A stretch of 64,000 nucleotides of DNA from Deferrisoma camini S3R1 (lineage in GTDB: Bacteria; Desulfobacterota; Deferrisomatia; Deferrisomatales; Deferrisomataceae), in the NCBI RefSeq assembly GCF_000526155.1, contig NZ_JAFN01000001.1:1430501-1494500 (forward strand). The letters run 5' to 3'. Positions 27,625 to 35,912 of the stretch are shown here, piece by piece; positions within the stretch are counted from its first letter, which is position 1, and the number at the start of each line of letters is the position of its first letter. The notes under the pieces were generated by a model that saw nothing but the letters and a program-made list of their open reading frames with translations, had not been told where the DNA came from and searched no databases. The translations under genes were made by a program, and so were the position numbers.

Positions 27625-28208
27625 GGGGCGCGGGCCCCCTGGCGGATCCGCTCGTACTCCTCCGGGGTGTCCACGTCGGCGATCACCCCGGGGTCCTCCA
27701 CCGCTACTTCCAGCACCTCCTCGGGGTAGCGGCGGAGGATCGATCGGGCGCCCTCGTCTCCGGCAAGGGCCAGGAGCCCACCCCGGTATCGCCGGAGGTC
27801 CAGAAGCACGGGGTGCCCCCTTCGGCCCTCGTGGACCGGAACCACGATGCCTTGGGCGGCATCACGAAACGCCGCCACCAGGCGTCGAACCACCGGGGCC
27901 CCAAGGTCTGGGAGATCCCCCAGCGCGATCGCCACCGCCTCCACGCCGCTCCCGAGGGCTTCGACGCCCTTCCGCAGCGACCCGGCCATGCCCTCCGAGA
28001 AATCCGGGTTCTCGGCAAAGAGGACCGGGAGCCCCTTCAGGGCCTGCCGCACGGCCTCGGCGTCCCGGCCCACCACCACGACCACGGGTCTCAGGCCCGC
28101 CTCCAACAGCGCCCGGGCCGGCCGCCGGACCAGGGGCTCCCCTTCCACCGGCAGGAGGAGCTTGTTGGGGCCTCCCATCCGGGCCGACGCGCCGGCGGCC
28201 AGCAGCAG
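27579..28208 (-). CDS. mocA: MocA-like molybdopterin cytidylyl/nucleotidyltransferase
   Basis: About 210 residues. The NTP-binding signature LLLAAGASARMGGPNKLLLP opens the protein. LGDLPDLGAPVVRRL (metal-binding Asp) and the C-terminal VIADVDTPEEY follow. The family attaches CMP to molybdopterin for hydroxylases. No ATG, GTG or TTG lies in frame between the signature and the upstream repeats; a CTG at 28208 is the best guess. The last dozen codons are read from a heptamer array. The gene is thus bounded by repeats on both sides. Confidence 0.8.
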   Translation of the reverse strand: MLLAAGASARMGGPNKLLLPVEGEPLVRRPARALLEAGLRPVVVVVGRDAEAVRQALKGLPVLFAENPDFSEGMAGSLRKGVEALGSGVEAVAIALGDLPDLGAPVVRRLVAAFRDAAQGIVVPVHEGRRGHPVLLDLRRYRGGLLALAGDEGARSILRRYPEEVLEVAVEDPGVIADVDTPEEYERIRQGARAPRPKTDDQRPITNNQ

Positions 28209-28232
28209 CCCGGCGAGGCTTCCACGTAACTT

Positions 28233-28267
28233 CGGTCGTTGGTCGTCGGTCGTTGGTCGTCGGTCGG
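28233..28267. repeat. Heptamer array (YGGTCGK, 5 units)
   Basis: Five 7-bp units directly upstream of the MocA-like gene. The unit type matches the arrays at 12.1, 18.9 and 33.8 kb. Confidence 0.85.
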
Positions 28268-28326
28268 GGGCCTTCGGCCCGCTGGGCGGCCGGGCCACTC
28301 CCCCGAACCGCCGCCAAACGCCCGGT

Positions 28327-28585
28327 GGGGCATGGGGTCTGCTGGAGAGCCGCGTGCGGCTCCTTAGCTCGCCGCGCAGCGCCTCCCACGCTCGTACTGT
28401 GAATCCGTTCGTGCCCCACCGAACGGTTATGAAACCGCCGACGGTGCCCCGTGCCTGCGCGGCGAATCGCAATGCCCGGCTTCGCACGCGGCCGGAAGCA
28501 GGCCCCGTGCCCCTACGCCGGCAAAGGTTCCGGACCAACGAAAGCTACCCTTCCCGTTGTAGGGCCCCGCAGGGGCCTAATGGGG
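28327..28585 (-). repeat. Element A (full, 187 bp) followed by element D
   Basis: Element A spans 28327-28513. Read on the minus strand it starts GGGGCACGGGGCC and ends CCCCATGCCCC, so its ends pair with one mismatch. Element D (28514-28585) contains GGCCCCTGCGGGGCC and the TAG stop of the upstream molybdenum-hydroxylase large subunit. The unit is in the same orientation as transcription. Confidence 0.82.
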
Positions 28586-30887
28586 CTCCCCGTTCTTTGA
28601 GCGCCCGAAGCACCCGTTCGGGCTTCAGGGGCAGGCGGTTCAGACGCACGCCCACGGCGTCGTAGATGGCGTTGGCGATGGCCGGGGCCGAGGGCACCAG
28701 GCCGGGCTCGCCGATCCCCTTGGCCCCGAACGGGCCGGCCGGGTCCTCGGTCTCCACGATCACCGGCTCCACCTTCACGGCGTCCTTGGCCGTGAGGATC
28801 TTGTAGTCGCGGAAGTTGGGGTTTCGGAGCCGGCCCTGCTCGAAGATCATCTCCTCGGACAGGGCGTACCCGATGCCCATCATCACCGCGCCTTGCACCT
28901 GGCCCCGCAGGAGCATCGGGTTGATCGCCCGGCCCACGTCGTGGGCCGCCACGTACTTGACGATCTCCACGTGGCCGGTGGCGGTGTCCACCTCCACCTC
29001 CACGCCGTGGCAGCCCCAGGCGTAGGTGCACGAGTAATTGCCCTTGAACTCCCCCTCCAGCATGTCGGTGTCGGGCTCGTAAAAGTGGGCCGCCATGAAC
29101 ATGGTGTTGCCGGTCTTGGCGAAGTGGGCCCTCCGGAGCACCTTTGCCAGGGGCAGGTTTTTCGAGGGATCCTCCCGGCACACCACCTGGCCGTTCTCCA
29201 GGGCCAGGATCTCGGGCGGGGCCTCCAGCATCTGGCCCGCGAACTCCAGGATCTGGTCGCGCACCATGCGGGCGGCGTTCAACGCCGAGTTGCCCGCGAT
29301 GAAGGTGGACCGGGACGCGTGCACCCCCACGTCCCAGGGGCACACGTCGGTGTCGCCCACGATCACGTTGACCCGTTCGATCCCCACCCCCAGGGTCTCG
29401 GCCACGATCTGCCTGAGCACCGTGTCCAGGCCCTGGCCGATGTCCATGGACCCGCTGAACACGTCCACGTTCCCGAAGTCGTCCACCTTGATCAGGGTGC
29501 CGCACCCGTCGGACCGGTAGATCTTGGCCCCGCCGCCCACGTGCATCAGGCAGGCCATGCCCACGCCCCGGCGCTTGGACCCCCTCTGGCCGGCCCGGCC
29601 CCGCTTGTTCTCCCAGTCGAGGCGCTTGGCCACCTCCTCGATGCACTCCCGGTGGCCGCAGGTGGTGACCTTGAACCCCTGGGGCGTGACCTCCCCCGGC
29701 TCGTTCGCGTTGCGCAGGCGCATCTCCAGGGGGTCCAGCCCGACCTTTTCGGCCAGCTCGTCCAGGTTGCACTCGATGGCGAAGGTGACCTGGGGCGTGC
29801 CGTACCCGCGCATGGCCTGGCAGTAGGTGTTGTTCGTGTACACGCAGGTGGCCTCGAACCGAACGTTGGGCACCCGGTACAGGCTGGTGGCCGGCATCAT
29901 CATCACCGTGGGGGTGGTGGCCCCCCAGGAGGTGTAGGCCCCGTTGTCCAGGACCATGGAGATCTCCCGGAAGGTGAGCCGACCCTCGGCGTCGCACCCC
30001 TGCCGCACCCGCACATTGACCGGCTGGCGGGGAGAGGTGGCGAAGAACTCCTCCTCCCGGTCGAACACGATCTTCACCGGCCGTCCGGTGCGGTGGGCGA
30101 GCAGGATCGCGATGTACTCGTGGGCATAGGTGTCGAGCTTCGATCCGAACCCGCCGCCGATGGCCGCGTTCACCACCCGCACCCGGCCCCGGAGCCCCAT
30201 GGCCTTCAAGGCCTCCATGTAGTCGGTCCGGGCCAGGCTGGGGATCTGGGTGTTCGAGTACATGGTCAGGTTGCCGTGGGGATCGAACGAGGCGATGCAC
30301 CCCGACGTGCCCAGGCAGCAGTGGGTCACCCACCCCACCTCGTACTCGCCCTCGGCCACGAACGCGCTGGCCTCCTCCCCGGCCTTCACGTCGCCCGCCT
30401 CCACCCGCCAGGGAAGGCGCAACCGGTTGTCCTTGAGGGGCTTGCCCCGGGGGTCGGTCTCGTGCACCCGGGGCGCGTCGGGCTTCAGGGCCTCGTCCGG
30501 GTCGAACACCGCGGGCAGGTCCTCGTACTCCACCCGGATCTTCCGCACCGCCTCCTCGGCCGCCTCGGGCGTGGTGGCGGCCACGGCCGCGATCTCGTCC
30601 CGGTACTGACGCACCCGGTCCTTCTTCAGGGCGGTGTTGTCCTTCAGGAACCCGAACCGGATCTCCGGGGTGTTGTAGGCCGTGATCACCGCCTTCACGC
30701 CCGGCACCTTCTCCGCCTCGGAGGTGTCGATCGAGACGATCCGCGCGCTCACCCGGTCGCTGTACTTGATCTTGCCGTACAGCATGCCCGGGATCTTCAG
30801 GTCGTGGATGTAGACGGTGCGTCCCGTGACCTTCTCGGCGCCGTCCACCTTGGGGACGGCCTTGCCCACCACTGCCGTGGCACTCAT
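28545..30887 (-). CDS. Molybdenum hydroxylase large (molybdopterin) subunit, xanthine dehydrogenase family
   Basis: A 780-residue cytoplasmic enzyme subunit that hydroxylates an N-heterocyclic or aromatic carbon with water. It shows VNAAIGGGFGSKLD at about 240, GSMDIGQGLDTVL near residue 480, and the catalytic Glu in PFGAKGIGEPGLVP near 725. The ATG overlaps the 2Fe-2S gene stop. Beside HyuAB, a B12 mutase and CoA-transferase, the best-fitting role is oxidation of the indole ring at C2 during indoleacetate breakdown. This is inference from pathway knowledge. The C-terminal tail is read from element D. Confidence 0.88.
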   Translation of the reverse strand: MSATAVVGKAVPKVDGAEKVTGRTVYIHDLKIPGMLYGKIKYSDRVSARIVSIDTSEAEKVPGVKAVITAYNTPEIRFGFLKDNTALKKDRVRQYRDEIAAVAATTPEAAEEAVRKIRVEYEDLPAVFDPDEALKPDAPRVHETDPRGKPLKDNRLRLPWRVEAGDVKAGEEASAFVAEGEYEVGWVTHCCLGTSGCIASFDPHGNLTMYSNTQIPSLARTDYMEALKAMGLRGRVRVVNAAIGGGFGSKLDTYAHEYIAILLAHRTGRPVKIVFDREEEFFATSPRQPVNVRVRQGCDAEGRLTFREISMVLDNGAYTSWGATTPTVMMMPATSLYRVPNVRFEATCVYTNNTYCQAMRGYGTPQVTFAIECNLDELAEKVGLDPLEMRLRNANEPGEVTPQGFKVTTCGHRECIEEVAKRLDWENKRGRAGQRGSKRRGVGMACLMHVGGGAKIYRSDGCGTLIKVDDFGNVDVFSGSMDIGQGLDTVLRQIVAETLGVGIERVNVIVGDTDVCPWDVGVHASRSTFIAGNSALNAARMVRDQILEFAGQMLEAPPEILALENGQVVCREDPSKNLPLAKVLRRAHFAKTGNTMFMAAHFYEPDTDMLEGEFKGNYSCTYAWGCHGVEVEVDTATGHVEIVKYVAAHDVGRAINPMLLRGQVQGAVMMGIGYALSEEMIFEQGRLRNPNFRDYKILTAKDAVKVEPVIVETEDPAGPFGAKGIGEPGLVPSAPAIANAIYDAVGVRLNRLPLKPERVLRALKERGAPLGPCGALQREG

Positions 30888-31360
30888 CGGCTCAACTCCT
30901 CGGCCGCCGCCTGCACGGCCTCGATGATCTGGGCGTACCCGGTGCACCGGCACAGATTCCCGGCCAGGGCGGTGCGGATCTCCTCCTCGCTGGGCAGCGG
31001 CACCCGGTCCAGGAGCGCCTTGGCCGACAGCACCATGCCGGGGGTGCAGAACCCGCACTGCACGGCCCCCTTCTCCACGAACGCGCGCTGGATCGGGTGG
31101 AGTTCCCCTCCCGGCCCGGCCAGCCCCTCCACGGTGGTCACCTCGGCGCCGTCGGCCTCCACGGCCGGGTACAGGCAGGCGTTCACCGCCCGGCCGTTCA
31201 CGAGGACCGTGCAGGCCCCGCACTCGCCCGCCCCGCACCCCTCCTTGGCCCCGGTGAGCTCCAACTCCTCCCGGAGCACCCGCAGGAGGTTCCAATGGGG
31301 CGCCACCGCCACGATGGCGTCCTCCCCGTTGACCTTGAACCGAATCGTGATGCGTTCCAT
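30884..31360 (-). CDS. Molybdenum hydroxylase small (2Fe-2S) subunit
   Basis: A 158-residue protein with two 2Fe-2S domains. The plant-type N-terminal cluster is in EGCGAGECGACTVLVNG and the C-terminal one in QCGFCTPGMVLSA ... NLCRCTGYAQI. It passes electrons from the molybdenum site to the FAD subunit. Its stop overlaps the large-subunit ATG. A 292 bp gap holding element A separates it from the FAD subunit gene. Confidence 0.93.
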   Translation of the reverse strand: MERITIRFKVNGEDAIVAVAPHWNLLRVLREELELTGAKEGCGAGECGACTVLVNGRAVNACLYPAVEADGAEVTTVEGLAGPGGELHPIQRAFVEKGAVQCGFCTPGMVLSAKALLDRVPLPSEEEIRTALAGNLCRCTGYAQIIEAVQAAAEELSR

Positions 31361-31652
31361 ATCAGAGCTCTCCTTGAGGGACGCTGGGCGGCTAGGCGGC
31401 CGGGCGGCTCCCGGGCCGTCGCGTCAAGGCTCCGCGGGGCATGGGGGCTGCTGGAGCGCCGCGTGCGGCTCCTCAGCTCGCCGCGCAGCGCCTCCAACGC
31501 TTGTACCGTGAAACCGTTCGTGCCCGGCCGCACCGCCATAAGACCACTGTTGGTGCCCCCTGCCTGCGCGGCGAACCTCATGCCCGGCTTCGCGCGCGGC
31601 CGGAAGCAGGCCCCATGCCCCTCCGCCGAAACTGAGTGGGGACCGGTGCACT
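31361..31652 (-). repeat. Octamers and element A copy between Mo-hydroxylase subunit genes
   Basis: Octamer-like GGGCGGCT/AGGCGGCC units at about 31386-31415 precede a full element A at 31436-31621 (186 bp). Its minus-strand ends GGGGCATGGGGCC and CCCCCATGCCCC pair. A short D-like GGGTAAAG at 31650 gives the stop of the FAD subunit gene. Together these fill the gap between two subunit genes of the same enzyme. Confidence 0.85.
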
Positions 31653-32525
31653 TTACCCCTTTCGTGAGAGGACCGCCTCGTCCAGGATCCGGGGGATCCA
31701 CACCCGGATCATCTCCCGGCGGTACCACGCCTCGCCCCGCCAGGAGTCGCGCACCTTGGCCTCCTGGGCCGCGATCTCGGCGGCCTCGGCCGCGGCCTCG
31801 CGGGTGAGGGGCTCGCCCTCCAGCCGCTCCTCGGCCTTGCGCACCCGCAGGGGGGTGGGACCGGCCACCCCCAGGGCGATCCGGGCCTCGGCCACCCGGC
31901 CGTCGGCCCCGAGGGTGACCCGGGCGCCGATGCCGATCATCGGCAGCTCCACGGCCTTGCGGCGGGTGATCTTCCGGTAGCCCGCAAAGGTCCTGCCCGC
32001 CGGGAGCGGCAATCGGATCTCGGCCAGCACCTCGCCGGGGCCGAGCACGGTCCGGTTCGGGCCGGCGAAAAACTCGGTCAGCGGCACGTCCCGGTGGCCG
32101 GTTCCGGTCTCGATGCGGCACTCGGCGTCGTAGAGCAGGAGCCCCACGGCCGAGTCGGCCGAAGGGGCGGCGTTGCACAGGTTTCCGCCCACCGTGGCCA
32201 CGTTGCGCACCTGCCTCGACCCCACGCCCGAGCAGGCCTGGTGCAGGGCCGGAAAGTGCTCGGCCACCCACAGGTCGTCCTCCACCTCGGCATGGGTGAC
32301 GCATGCCCCCAGCACGAGGCCGTGCTCCGTCTTCCGCAGGCCCGAGAGCTCCGGCACGTTGCGCAACGACACCAGGGCCTCGGGCGCGAGCTTGCCGGCC
32401 CGCAGGTTCACCCAGACGTCCGTGGCCCCCGCCACCGGAACCGCCCCCGGCCCCAGGTCCGCCAGCAGGGACAGGGCCTCGCCCAGGCTGGTGGGGCGGT
32501 GATAGGAAAAGCCTCTTGCGGCCAT
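31653..32525 (-). CDS. Molybdenum hydroxylase FAD-binding subunit (CoxM-type)
   Basis: A 290-residue FAD subunit. It has VPVAGATDVWVNLRAGKLAP and the second FAD motif VATVGGNLCNAAPSADSA. The 4Fe-4S insertion seen in the paralogue at 47528 is missing. It completes the three-subunit enzyme with 28545 and 30884. The first gene of the trio, 16 bp after the PaaK-type ligase gene. Confidence 0.9.
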   Translation of the reverse strand: MAARGFSYHRPTSLGEALSLLADLGPGAVPVAGATDVWVNLRAGKLAPEALVSLRNVPELSGLRKTEHGLVLGACVTHAEVEDDLWVAEHFPALHQACSGVGSRQVRNVATVGGNLCNAAPSADSAVGLLLYDAECRIETGTGHRDVPLTEFFAGPNRTVLGPGEVLAEIRLPLPAGRTFAGYRKITRRKAVELPMIGIGARVTLGADGRVAEARIALGVAGPTPLRVRKAEERLEGEPLTREAAAEAAEIAAQEAKVRDSWRGEAWYRREMIRVWIPRILDEAVLSRKG

Positions 32526-32541
32526 GTCGCGTCCTCCGCGC

Positions 32542-33825
32542 TCAGCGCTTGTCGAACACCCGTTTCGCCTTCTTCTCGCTGCGGGGCAGGCTGGCGTAGT
32601 CCACCACCCTCACCTCGGCCGACACCATGATCTGGCTCTTGATCCGGTGCTCCAGGTCCGCCTCGATGCGCTCGTCCTTGAGGGGATCCCCGGCCGGATC
32701 CCGCTCCACGTAGATGGTCATGTAGTCCCGGCCCTGGCGCCGCTCGAGCACGATGTTGTACTCGCTGGACACCCCCGGCACCTCCGACAGGATCTCGTCG
32801 ATCTGGCCCGGGTAGATGTTCACGGCCCGGTAGATGAACATGTCGTCGTCCCGTCCCAGGATCCGGTCGTGCCGGGGCAGCACCGACCCGCAGGCGCACC
32901 GCCCCGGCAGGGCCCGGGTCAGATCCCGGGTGCGGTACCGGATCAGGGGGCTGGCCTCCTTTCGGAGGGTGGTCACCACCATCTCCCCGATCTCCCCCTC
33001 GGGCACCGGCTTCAGGGTCTGGGGATCGAGGATCTCCAGGATGTACATGTCGGCCCAGTAGTGGATGCCCCGGTGCTCGCGGCAGTCGATGCCGGCACCC
33101 GGCCCGTACAGCTCGGTCATGCCGGTGATGTCGAACACGTGCTCCACCCCGAGCCCCTCCTGGATCCGGCGCCGCATCCGGTCGCTGCACCGCTCCGAGC
33201 CCTGGATCACCGACCTCAGGCGGATGCGGTCCCGCAGGTTCCGGCGCTCCACCTCCTCGGCCAGCAGCAGGGCCATGCTGGCGGTGCAGCACACCACCGT
33301 GGGCTGCAGGTCCACCAGGAACTGACACTGGAGGTCCACGTTACCGGGCCCCACGGGCACCGCCATGGCGCCGACGGCCTCGCACCCGGCCTGGAAGCTC
33401 ACCCCCGCGGTCCACAGCCCGTACCCCACGGCGATCTGGACCCGGTCGCCCGGGCCCACCCCGGCCATCTCGTAGCACCGGGCGAAGAACGCGGTCCAGT
33501 CCTCGATGTCCTTGCGGGTGTAGGCGAGGATCTTGCGCTTGCCCGTGGTTCCCGAGGACGAGTGGATCCGCACCACCCGATCCGTGGGCACGCTCAGGAG
33601 CGGGAACGGGTATCCTTCGCGCAGGTCGTTGGCCGTGGTGAACGGCAGGCGTTGGATGTCCTCGAGGGTCTTGATCTGGTCGGGCCGCACCCCGGCCTCG
33701 TCGAACCGGCGGCGGTAGAACTCCGACCCCTCGTACGCGTGCCGAACGGTCCAGCGGAGCCCCTCGAGCTGGATACGGGCCAGCTCCTCCTCGTCCCGGA
33801 TGGATGGCATGAAGGTTTGGCTCAT
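32542..33825 (-). CDS. Phenylacetate-CoA ligase family protein (PaaK-like), second copy
   Basis: A 427-residue AMP-forming arylacetate-CoA ligase. It has HSSSGTTGKRKILAYT near 93, DITGMTELYGPG and RILGRDDDMFIYRAVNIYPG. The length and motifs match PaaK and the indoleacetate-CoA ligase of Aromatoleum. It would activate an arylacetate, with indoleacetate the favoured guess from the neighbours. The ATG 33825 follows a repeat-filled 5' region, and the molybdenum hydroxylase genes follow 16 bp later. Confidence 0.9.
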   Translation of the reverse strand: MSQTFMPSIRDEEELARIQLEGLRWTVRHAYEGSEFYRRRFDEAGVRPDQIKTLEDIQRLPFTTANDLREGYPFPLLSVPTDRVVRIHSSSGTTGKRKILAYTRKDIEDWTAFFARCYEMAGVGPGDRVQIAVGYGLWTAGVSFQAGCEAVGAMAVPVGPGNVDLQCQFLVDLQPTVVCCTASMALLLAEEVERRNLRDRIRLRSVIQGSERCSDRMRRRIQEGLGVEHVFDITGMTELYGPGAGIDCREHRGIHYWADMYILEILDPQTLKPVPEGEIGEMVVTTLRKEASPLIRYRTRDLTRALPGRCACGSVLPRHDRILGRDDDMFIYRAVNIYPGQIDEILSEVPGVSSEYNIVLERRQGRDYMTIYVERDPAGDPLKDERIEADLEHRIKSQIMVSAEVRVVDYASLPRSEKKAKRVFDKR

Positions 33826-34154
33826 GGTGAATGGCTCCCGGCAACTTCGGTCGTCGGTCTTTGGTCGTCGGTCGGGTCGGCTCCCGGGCTGCTCGGCCGT
33901 CACGCTTCGTCGGAGCCCCCAGCCCCACCGCCGCAATCCGCATACTTTTTTGCGAAACGGAACGCCGGGTTAATAGTCCCCGGGGGATAAACAGGCGCTA
34001 TCGCTCCCTGCTCGGAGGGGCAAGGGACCTGTCGGAGAGCCGGGCGCGGCCCCTTAGCTCGCCGCGCAACGCCTCTGACGCTTGCCCCGCCCTCCGAGGT
34101 GACGCGCCTGTCTTGTCGCCGGGTTAATAGTCTCTAGTTTCCAGTCTCTAGTCT
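33826..34154. repeat. Gap with heptamers and partial elements B and A
   Basis: YGGTCNN units lie at 33848-33875. Positions 33884-33962 match one end of element B and its AT-rich flank (CGCATAC then TTTTTTGCGAAACGG). Positions 34017-34115 match one half of element A. CTAGTYT heptamers lie at 34127-34168 and run into the next gene's end. No gene is seen. Confidence 0.8.
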
Positions 34155-35912
34155 CTAGTCTCTGGTTTCTGCCTCTCCGGAGCGCAGCCTCTCCGTCTCG
34201 GCCTCGTCCACGGTCCAGGTGGCCGGGTCGATGGCCACGCCGTAGTCCTCCCGGGCCTTCTCCAGGGAGACCACGCCGTTTCGCACGTCCCGGAGCACCT
34301 TGGCCGGGTCCCGCTCCCTGGGGTCGCCCCAGCCCCCGCCGCCCCCGGCCTGCTGGAAGTACACGGTGCCGGCCGGCACGTTCTCCACCAGGTCCTTGCT
34401 GGTGCAGGTGTACCACCGGCCGTCCGGGTACCGGAGCTTGATCACGTTCAGGGTGCCGTCCTTGCCCCCCACCGCGCCCCTGGCGGGCTCCACGTCGCCG
34501 TCGCCGAAGGTCACCACCTTCACGTTCTCGCCGCCCATGACGAACTCGGTCTCCACCCCCAGGCCGCCCCGCCACCGGCCGGCCCCTGCCGAGTCGCACC
34601 AGTACTCGTGGCGGACGAGGCGGTGTGGGGTCTGTTGCTCGAACATCTCGTAGTCCTGGTCGAGCACCCCGCCCGAGGCGTCGATCATGCCGATGTGGTC
34701 GTACCCGTCGCACCCGTAGATGCCGCCGGACCCTCCTTTCATGCCCATGAAGAAGATGTCCACGAACGGCTCGCCGCCCTTGCGGGGATCGCTGCCGGTG
34801 GACAAGCTGCACAGCAGCTCGTTCCACTCGGCCGTGACCCGCTCGGGGATCACCGGGCCCAGGGCCCGCATGATGGCGTCGGCGTTGTTGGGGCACAGGT
34901 GGTTCCCGTAGGTGGTGGCCGCGGGGTAGGCCGCGTTCAGGATCGTGCCGCCCGGGATCGTGATCTGGATCGGCCGGACCATGCCCTCGTTGTGGGGCAT
35001 GTTGGGGTTCACCATCTGCAGGAACGTCAGGATCGTGGCCGAGGCGCTCGAGGTGAACGTGCCGTTCACGAACCCGGGGGTCTGGGGGTCGGTTCCGGTG
35101 TAGTCGAAGTGGATCTCCCCGTCCTTGACCGTGATCGTGACCCGGATCGTGTACTCGGACCCGGGGTTCTTCCCGTCGTAGTAGGCCGTGGCCTCGCCCC
35201 GGTACACGCCGTCGGGGATGGTGCGGATCTCCTGGCGCATCATCTGCTCGGTGGCGTCGAACAGGTACTCCTTGTGGGCCTCGAACACCTCGCGGCCGTA
35301 CCGCTCCAGGATCTTCAAAACCCCCCGCTCGCCCACCACGCACGAGCCGATCTCGGCCCGCATGTCCTCCTCGACGATGTCGAGCCGGATGTTGGCGAAA
35401 ATGAGGTCCCACACGTCCTTTCGCAGCTTGCCCCGCTCGATCACCTTGACCGGCGGGATCCGCAGGGCCTCCTGCCACACCTCGGTGGCCTGGGGGTTGT
35501 ACCCGCCCTGCACGGCGCCGCCGATGTCGGCCTGGTGGCCCTTGCACGCGGCCCACGCCACCAGCTCGCCCTCGAAGAAGATGGGCTTGTACACGGCCAC
35601 GTCGTTGTTCTGGTTGCCCATGCTGAACACGTCGTTGTGGAAGATGACGTCGCCCGGATGGATGTCGTCGCCGAAGTACTCGATGATGTACTTGCACACC
35701 GGCGCCAGGCTGAAGGCCAGGATGGGCAGGTTCTCGGTCTGCTCCAGCATGTTGCCCTTGGCGTCGTACAGCCCGGTGACGAAGTCCTTGGCCTCGCACA
35801 GGATCGGACTCCGGGTGGTCCGGGTCATCGCGATGCTCATCTCTTCCGTGATGCTCTTCAGGCGCCGCTGCAGGATCGACACCAGCACCTTGTCGATTCG
35901 GATCTCGCTCAT
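34155..35912 (-). CDS. hyuB: HyuB-type hydantoinase B subunit
   Basis: A 585-residue protein of the N-methylhydantoinase B family: AKDFVTGLYDAKGNMLEQTE, FHNDVFSMGNQNNDV, GGSGGIYGCDGYDHIG and QQAGGGGGWGDPRERDP. With HyuA it catalyses ATP-driven hydrolysis of a cyclic amide. Beside a Mo hydroxylase and B12 mutase the fitting substrate is 2-oxoindoleacetate, opened to (2-aminophenyl)succinate. This is inferred from the Aromatoleum pathway. The ATG overlaps the hyuA stop. The final codons and TAG are read from a CTAGTCT array. Confidence 0.9.
   Translation of the reverse strand: MSEIRIDKVLVSILQRRLKSITEEMSIAMTRTTRSPILCEAKDFVTGLYDAKGNMLEQTENLPILAFSLAPVCKYIIEYFGDDIHPGDVIFHNDVFSMGNQNNDVAVYKPIFFEGELVAWAACKGHQADIGGAVQGGYNPQATEVWQEALRIPPVKVIERGKLRKDVWDLIFANIRLDIVEEDMRAEIGSCVVGERGVLKILERYGREVFEAHKEYLFDATEQMMRQEIRTIPDGVYRGEATAYYDGKNPGSEYTIRVTITVKDGEIHFDYTGTDPQTPGFVNGTFTSSASATILTFLQMVNPNMPHNEGMVRPIQITIPGGTILNAAYPAATTYGNHLCPNNADAIMRALGPVIPERVTAEWNELLCSLSTGSDPRKGGEPFVDIFFMGMKGGSGGIYGCDGYDHIGMIDASGGVLDQDYEMFEQQTPHRLVRHEYWCDSAGAGRWRGGLGVETEFVMGGENVKVVTFGDGDVEPARGAVGGKDGTLNVIKLRYPDGRWYTCTSKDLVENVPAGTVYFQQAGGGGGWGDPRERDPAKVLRDVRNGVVSLEKAREDYGVAIDPATWTVDEAETERLRSGEAETRD

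Noticed and set aside
28327-28513. Element A considered as a small protein gene (conserved AALRGELRSR-like translation)
   Set aside because: The frame is open in several copies, but the copies differ by frame-breaking changes and lack a shared start codon and ribosome site. Conservation follows pairing of the ends rather than codon positions.
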